A DNA stretch of 11,120 nucleotides, taken from assembly GCA_900128395.1 (NCBI GenBank), contig LT649962.1:1-11120 (forward strand), in the 5' to 3' direction. Origin of the DNA: Stramenopiles sp. TOSAG23-2. Its lineage: Eukaryota > Sar. Below are positions 7,424 through 11,120 of the stretch, in pieces (position 1 is the first letter of the stretch; every line of letters starts with the position of its first letter). Both the position numbers and the translations under genes were made by a program. Below the pieces are notes generated by a model, which had not been told where the DNA came from, ran no database searches, and saw only the letters and a program-made list of their open reading frames with translations.

Positions 7424-8403
7424 CGTTTTCTTTTCTTTTTTTTAGTCGCACTTGTAAAGATGTTTGCCACGTCCGACTCCTCGAATTCAGAGTCGGAGTC
7501 GCTGCTACTGCTACCCAAAAGAAGATCAGCGTCCCGTCTTTCTAAGTTTCTCCCTTGTGCTCTTAATGATCCCCTTCGAAACATCGCTTTTTGATAATCA
7601 CTTTTCTCGCTGCTATTAAGTTTTCTCATCGCATAAATTACAGGCACCTTTGTAGCACCCCCACCTGCTAAACTAACTCTTACTCTGTGTATTCCATCAT
7701 CTACAAAGAACTCAATGACTTTCCAATATCTCCCATAAGATAATAACGGGGAAGATTCATCAGTAGGCGTAACAATATCCCCTACTTTATATGTTGGTAC
7801 TGTCAATTTCTTTAGCATTTCTTTGGAAATAGCAGCGGATGGTTGAAAATCATTACGAATATCTTTGCGGAACCTATCATTCATGTGCAATTGTGCTGAA
7901 CTTACATATTCATCGTCTTGTACATCTAATTTTTTCATCATCCGTAATGCTAAACTATCCGAATATTCATCTGTTTTAAATGGATTTGTAATCTTGTCAT
8001 CCACATTTGTGACCATATTTGCAGTATATGAATCCCATGCTTCTCTTTTTCCGGTACCGGTAGCTTTAGGAAGAACAATTTTCGAAGCATCGACACATTC
8101 GCGAATGACGTGACTCGTTTGTTGCGATTCATTGTGCACTTCTTGATAGGATTTATTTTTTAAGTCTATTAACTTGTTAAATTCATCTGGATAGACGTTT
8201 CTGTTACTTTTTGGTTGCCCTATCATACCTTGTTTTGTGTAAAAATTATATAAATGATTTGCAATATGTTCCCAGTTACCACTTCGTCTATATGCGATAT
8301 TGATTTTTAATTCCATTTGTCGGATAGCATCTTTGGAAATGCTAAATCGTTGGTCTGGGTTTTTACAATTAATGAACGTGAATGTAGAATTTGTAAACGA
8401 CAT
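7420..8403 (-). CDS. Basic/acidic-tailed protein with possible nuclear localisation signal (unrecognised)
   Basis: The product is 327 residues. The N-terminal 200 residues are hydrophilic and probably helical. A segment at about 205-262 (starting YKVGDI, then alternating hydrophobic residues and a GGG turn) could be a small beta-barrel of SH3, Tudor or KOW type, but the match is weak. A Ser/Asp/Glu tract (about 298-311) looks like a casein-kinase-II target. The last seven residues, KKKKRKR, form a classical basic nuclear-localisation or DNA-binding tail. Together these suggest a nucleic-acid-associated or virion-core protein. The ATG at 8403 follows TATATTATAG (8432-8441) by 29-38 bp. Confidence 0.82.
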   Translation of the reverse strand: MSFTNSTFTFINCKNPDQRFSISKDAIRQMELKINIAYRRSGNWEHIANHLYNFYTKQGMIGQPKSNRNVYPDEFNKLIDLKNKSYQEVHNESQQTSHVIRECVDASKIVLPKATGTGKREAWDSYTANMVTNVDDKITNPFKTDEYSDSLALRMMKKLDVQDDEYVSSAQLHMNDRFRKDIRNDFQPSAAISKEMLKKLTVPTYKVGDIVTPTDESSPLLSYGRYWKVIEFFVDDGIHRVRVSLAGGGATKVPVIYAMRKLNSSEKSDYQKAMFRRGSLRAQGRNLERRDADLLLGSSSSDSDSEFEESDVANIFTSATKKKKRKR

Positions 8404-8450
8404 ATTCTCGTGGTTAGTATTTCGTATTAGTCTATAATATAGTAATAAAA
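8404..8450 (-). promoter_or_regulatory. Candidate promoter, TATATTATAG
   Basis: On the minus strand, TATATTATAG occupies 8432-8441, 29-38 bp before the ATG at 8403. The same ten bases occur on the minus strand before the RING gene (6022-6031). The stretch also holds the 3' flank of the next gene upstream. Confidence 0.42.
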
Positions 8451-9215
8451 TTATAAATCCACGCGATGGATCTTAAGTTGTTCGTATTTTCTAGGAAATA
8501 AAATAGTTATACCACCATCCATATTGTATCCTGAATCTGCCGCTGTTCCGGTTCGGAAACCTAAAGTATGAAAGTACGAAGGTTTATGCATTGTTAATGC
8601 AAAACTGAAACCCAAAGCACTAAAAACGTGCCATATTGCATGCGATGCTAAATCATCTACAAATAAATAAATCGAACATGCAATTATAAACGAAATAACA
8701 GTTAACAATGTATCAAAAACGTCAAACTCTCGCCGGTATCGAATACCTACAAAAACTGCTGCTAATAGATAAATAGCAACTATAACCATTTTAAATGAAC
8801 GGCATTCAAAATTGCCATGCTTACAATGTGCTTCGTGTGAAAAAATAACAATTGCTGCATTTAAAGGGGCTAGTTCCCAAAACATTTTACCAAATGCTAA
8901 TAAAGCACTTAAACACAACAACGTAAACCAACTATAGGTAACGTCCATAAACATCCAACCATCGCTATCTAACACGGCACAAACATCATAGGCTTTACAG
9001 GTGTGATACAACGAACTGATTAAAAACACTAATAAAATTAACAAAATAATTTGAGTAGTTTTGTTATAGTAAGACACCATGATTGGTAAAACAAAGGCTG
9101 CGTTAGAAAAGACAGACATAAATTTAGCCCATTCTTCGTCAAAGTAACTTGGTATCGATGCTAACAATAAGAAACCAATTCCAGCGACTGACAACCAAGA
9201 ACGTAGCTTAGACAT
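8451..9215 (-). CDS. TMEM8/myomaker-like CREST-superfamily membrane protein
   Basis: The 254-residue, very hydrophobic product has about seven membrane spans between residues 8 and 215. It carries the polar pattern of the CREST superfamily (alkaline ceramidases, PAQR receptors, Per1, SID-1, TMEM8): S67-x3-H71, D91, and H202-x3-H206. In known members these residues bind zinc and form a hydrolase site. The extended motif SSLYHTCKAYDVC (67-79) fits the TMEM8/PGAP6/myomaker branch (DUF3522) best. Members of that branch include the GPI-acting phospholipase PGAP6 and the muscle cell-fusion protein myomaker. All catalytic-type residues are present, so hydrolase activity on a membrane lipid or GPI anchor is possible. 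The C-terminal tail of about 40 residues is hydrophilic. The gene was probably taken from a host. Alternatives within CREST, such as ceramidase, fit less well. Confidence 0.75.
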   Translation of the reverse strand: MSKLRSWLSVAGIGFLLLASIPSYFDEEWAKFMSVFSNAAFVLPIMVSYYNKTTQIILLILLVFLISSLYHTCKAYDVCAVLDSDGWMFMDVTYSWFTLLCLSALLAFGKMFWELAPLNAAIVIFSHEAHCKHGNFECRSFKMVIVAIYLLAAVFVGIRYRREFDVFDTLLTVISFIIACSIYLFVDDLASHAIWHVFSALGFSFALTMHKPSYFHTLGFRTGTAADSGYNMDGGITILFPRKYEQLKIHRVDL

Positions 9216-9259
9216 TATTTGCTTAATAATAATAATTATAAATAATATATATACTTATT
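9216..9259 (-). promoter_or_regulatory. AT-rich candidate promoter with (TAA)n run
   Basis: On the minus strand, AGTATATATATTATT (9241-9255) lies 26-40 bp before the ATG at 9215, followed by a short (TTA)n run. It matches the AT-rich element ahead of other genes here. The gap is almost entirely A and T. Confidence 0.4.
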
Positions 9260-9823
9260 TTAATGATAATTATTTATGCTATATACATCACCTTCATCCA
9301 TACGAATCATGAAACCAATTATAGTACCACGGGAAAAATAATTGTAACCAGTACAAAGAATTTCCATATTAAGAGATTTTGTTACTAGAAATAATTCTAA
9401 GTCATCCAACTCACCATATTCCTTTTGAAATGGGTAGATATGGAACGGCATAATATCTGGTCGATTTAAATTAGCTAACTCATCGACGCTATTCTTCCAA
9501 TCATTTAGTTTTTCCCAGTCGGCATGATATGCATCTGAAAATATGACATAACCATCTTCTGTTTGTGCCATTTTAGGAGTCTTGTTTGTAAAACTGTTCT
9601 TATTGCTACATAAATCATGTAACATCTCCTCCGTTTTCATATTACCTTTTCCGTAACCTTCAAACCAAGTATGTCGTCGGGCATAAGCTAACTTACGCAA
9701 TATTTTTGAAGCATGACGTTTTTCAAAGAATGGTAAAATTTTTAAAGATTCTAATGCTTCTAAGGGTGAGTTGTAAACACTCATACATCGTTCGGTTTCA
9801 CTATAAGTAAAATTATTCTGCAT
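9260..9823 (-). CDS. Unrecognised 187-aa protein
   Basis: This is a soluble, mixed-composition protein with no membrane span or signal peptide. The N-terminal 60 residues look helical and basic; the middle and end are acidic and aromatic, with several Tyr, Trp and His. Cys are few and scattered. No catalytic or metal-binding motif is evident. The ATG (9823-9821) overlaps the stop of the preceding 34-aa ORF by one base in TAATG. It therefore has no promoter gap of its own and may be translated by reinitiation or from a promoter inside the 34-aa ORF. Normal residue composition over 187 codons supports a real gene. Confidence 0.8.
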   Translation of the reverse strand: MQNNFTYSETERCMSVYNSPLEALESLKILPFFEKRHASKILRKLAYARRHTWFEGYGKGNMKTEEMLHDLCSNKNSFTNKTPKMAQTEDGYVIFSDAYHADWEKLNDWKNSVDELANLNRPDIMPFHIYPFQKEYGELDDLELFLVTKSLNMEILCTGYNYFSRGTIIGFMIRMDEGDVYSINNYH

Positions 9824-9927
9824 TATAATTTACTTTTAAACACTATCGGTGGTTTTGGTTTTGGATCTAAAGGCAAAGGTATTTCTGGTACTGGTATTGG
9901 AGCCGGTATGGGTGTTACTTTTAACAT
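9823..9927 (-). CDS. Proline-rich 34-aa ORF
   Basis: The ATG at 9927-9925 opens a 34-residue frame ending in TAA at 9825-9823. Eleven of 34 residues are Pro, mostly in x-P-x-P alternation (residues 5-14, TPIPAPIPVP), followed by P-K repeats (22-27). Such short poly-proline stretches can bind SH3, WW or EVH1 domains. The gene fits exactly between its neighbours: 7 bp after the stop of the coiled-coil gene, with its last base being the A of the next ATG. It could be a small protein or a regulatory upstream ORF for the 187-aa gene. No homologue is recognised. Confidence 0.5.
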   Translation of the reverse strand: MLKVTPIPAPIPVPEIPLPLDPKPKPPIVFKSKL

Positions 9928-9934
9928 TATATTA

Positions 9935-10351
9935 TTAATTTGTTTTTACTACTATATCTCGTATCGATAAATACTCTTCGTCTCTCGAATGAATTACATC
10001 ATTCCAATTTGAAATCATATCACGATAAGTATTTGTAAGAACCTTTAGTCCTTCTTTTCCTTCATCGCTTAATGTACTAGCATTAGTAGCTTTTTCAAAA
10101 CTGACATCTAAATAATCCATCAATTTTTTTATTGTTGAATAACCATTCTTTTTCGGTTTTTTTTTAATTGATATACGAATTTTGTTATTTTCGTCAACAC
10201 AACCCATCATATTGCATTGTCTCATTGTTTGTAATAAAGCATCTTTCGTTTTCTGGATATCCAGTAATTGCTTTTTTCTTTCCAAATTGATTTTTTTTAA
10301 CGTCTCCCGCTGAGACAACAATTGACTTTGTAAGGTTTTGATTTTTGTCAT
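9935..10351 (-). CDS. Coiled-coil protein, 138 aa (unrecognised)
   Basis: The first ATG of the frame is at 10351-10349. A GTG at 10366 would add five residues but is unlikely in a eukaryotic virus. The N-terminal half (1-50) is a strong coiled-coil candidate: Lys/Gln/Leu-rich with heptad-like hydrophobics. A basic patch (near KKKPKK, about residue 70) follows, then a mixed helical C-terminus. The start lies 158 bp inside the upstream RING gene in a different frame, which is long for this window. Either the last 52 residues of the RING protein are genuine overlap, or a frameshift separates what was one RING-plus-coiled-coil protein. No family is recognised. Confidence 0.7.
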   Translation of the reverse strand: MTKIKTLQSQLLSQRETLKKINLERKKQLLDIQKTKDALLQTMRQCNMMGCVDENNKIRISIKKKPKKNGYSTIKKLMDYLDVSFEKATNASTLSDEGKEGLKVLTNTYRDMISNWNDVIHSRDEEYLSIRDIVVKTN

Positions 10352-10976
10352 TCTTATTTGTTTCACTTCCCGTGTATTTAATAAATACCTTGTAACTGCT
10401 GCAAATATAGCATTTCTTCTTTGTCATAGTACCACATGCATTATGGTAAACATGCGTGCTACAACTACATCTACCGATACAACATTCGTTACCTTGTACA
10501 GTTTTATTACATGCATAACAAGTAAATGTATGCCTTTTTGTAACATAAATTACATTGTTAATTCGACTAGCCTTGTTTTTTGCTGTATGGATACTAGCAA
10601 AAATTTCCAATGGTAGAATAGTAATAAGCGTTGGATCTTCTTTCAAAATAGTTTCAAATGATTGTATAGCGTCTTGTAATTTATTTGGATTTTGTTCTTT
10701 AATATAAGTCTTTATAACATACAAAATCTTTGCTATTTCAAAATGTGATTTTGCTTCTAATAATTTATTTAAAAAGGCAACATAAGAATTTTTTTTATCA
10801 AATTTATGTTTCGACATCAATGTCTTGTAATAGACTAAAGCATTATCATAACTATCGTTATTTATTAAATTTTCTTTACCGAATACCTTTTCAAAGTCAG
10901 GAATAGCGAATAAAAGACGTTTATTACTAACGTGATTTTTCCAATTACGTATATAATAACTTGTATTCTTATTCAT
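10194..10976 (-). CDS. RING-H2-like protein with helical N-terminal region
   Basis: The product is 260 residues. A RING-H2-type metal site is visible: C153-x2-C156, C172-x2-H175-x2-H178-x2-C181 and C189-x2-C192, with extra cysteines at 165, 166 and 170 that may shift the true ligand pairing. The long helical region at 1-150 could be a substrate-binding or scaffold module. Residues from about 209 to 260 are encoded in the overlap with the next gene and look low-complexity. The protein is probably an E3 ligase (ubiquitin transfer) or a zinc-binding regulator. The ATG at 10976 lies only 16 bp from the divergent resolvase start, so its promoter must lie within the resolvase coding sequence. It ends in TGA. 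Confidence 0.8.
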   Translation of the reverse strand: MNKNTSYYIRNWKNHVSNKRLLFAIPDFEKVFGKENLINNDSYDNALVYYKTLMSKHKFDKKNSYVAFLNKLLEAKSHFEIAKILYVIKTYIKEQNPNKLQDAIQSFETILKEDPTLITILPLEIFASIHTAKNKASRINNVIYVTKRHTFTCYACNKTVQGNECCIGRCSCSTHVYHNACGTMTKKKCYICSSYKVFIKYTGSETNKNDKNQNLTKSIVVSAGDVKKNQFGKKKAITGYPENERCFITNNETMQYDGLC

Positions 10977-10992
10977 ATCACTATCAGTTCAT
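10949..10992 (+). promoter_or_regulatory. Candidate promoter of the resolvase gene, inside the RING gene
   Basis: GTATATAATAAC at 10949-10960 lies 33-44 bp before the plus-strand ATG at 10993, within the 5' codons of the opposing RING gene. The intergenic gap between the two start codons is only 16 bp. Confidence 0.35.
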
Positions 10993-11120
10993 ATGGTGGT
11001 GATTTTAGGCATAGACGTAGGTACAGTTAATTTAGGTTGGGCAGTCGTAAAAGATGGGAAATTCTATGCAGCGGGCGTAGATTGTCGTACCAGTGCAAGA
11101 TCTTCTGTTCTTTTATACAT
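10993..11120 (+). CDS. RuvC-like Holliday junction resolvase, N-terminal fragment
   Basis: The ATG at 10993 opens a frame that runs off the right edge after 42 codons. Its start, VVILGIDVGTVNLGWAVV, is the first beta-strand pair of an RNase-H-fold nuclease: a hydrophobic strand, a G-I-D-x-G metal-binding Asp (residue 7), then N-L-G-W/A. This fits the RuvC-like resolvases of poxviruses, iridoviruses and related large DNA viruses, which cut branched DNA so that replicated genomes can be packaged. The other catalytic acidic residues lie outside the window. Other RNase-H-fold proteins beginning similarly are possible but fit the short basic start less well. It is transcribed divergently from the RING-H2-like gene, with 16 bp between starts. 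Confidence 0.8.
   Translation, partial: MVVILGIDVGTVNLGWAVVKDGKFYAAGVDCRTSARSSVLLY

Noticed and set aside
7865-8132. Plus- and minus-strand frames inside the 327-aa gene
   Set aside because: Shadows of the 327-aa coding sequence.
9900-9960. Candidate terminator or origin in AT-rich gaps
   Set aside because: No stem-loop, iteron or clear T-run pattern beyond general AT-richness.
10352-10366. GTG start for the coiled-coil protein
   Set aside because: The first ATG is at 10351; the GTG adds only five residues.
10338-10616. 92-aa plus-strand frame
   Set aside because: Antisense to the RING-H2-like domain; its Cys/Thr content mirrors the zinc-site codons.

Overview
The window looks like part of the genome of a large, AT-rich double-stranded DNA virus of a eukaryote. 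By eye the GC content is about one third. Genes are intron-free, lie on both strands, and are packed with 0-55 bp gaps or short overlaps. Several products are of eukaryotic type: two RING-H2 proteins, a CREST-family membrane protein, a GT11 glycosyltransferase and a possible BAF-like protein. The right edge holds the start of a RuvC-like resolvase of the kind known from poxviruses, iridoviruses and other Nucleocytoviricota. I found no polymerase, major capsid protein or packaging ATPase, so the family cannot be fixed and a nuclear large dsDNA virus is not excluded. No rRNA, tRNA, CRISPR array or bacterial ribosome-binding site was seen.

Layout, left to right. (1) 1-307(-): start of a multi-pass membrane protein, running off the left edge. 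(2) 340-943(-): a GT11 fucosyltransferase-like gene whose 5' part is missing; its frame is cut where a 357-bp repeat begins. (3) 944-4051(+): a long ORF for a Cys-bearing protein with one C-terminal membrane span, containing two identical in-frame copies of the repeat (944-1300 and 2504-2860). Both this gene and the fucosyltransferase lack a natural 5' end, so this is a real rearrangement or an assembly error. (4) 4086-4808(+): coiled-coil protein. (5) 4805-6009(-): a string of RING-H2 protein, BAF-like helix-hairpin-helix protein and a 56-aa ORF. The first two are in the same frame, separated by one TGA. (6) 6065-7423(+): unrecognised 452-aa protein. (7) 7420-10976(-): six genes on one strand, including a basic/acidic-tailed protein, a TMEM8/myomaker-like seven-span protein, an unrecognised 187-aa protein, a proline-rich 34-aa ORF, a coiled-coil protein and a second RING-H2 protein. 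(8) 10993 to the right edge(+): the RuvC-like resolvase.

Common threads: both convergent gene pairs share a TTAA across their stop codons; an AT-rich TATATTAT-type element sits about 13-45 bp before most starts; and same-strand genes touch through TGAATG, TAATG or longer overlaps. The RING, BAF-like and CREST proteins suggest host-interaction functions, but this is inferred from motifs only. The points most worth checking are the repeat/junction at 944-2860, the TGA between RING and BAF-like frames, and the viral TMEM8-like gene.
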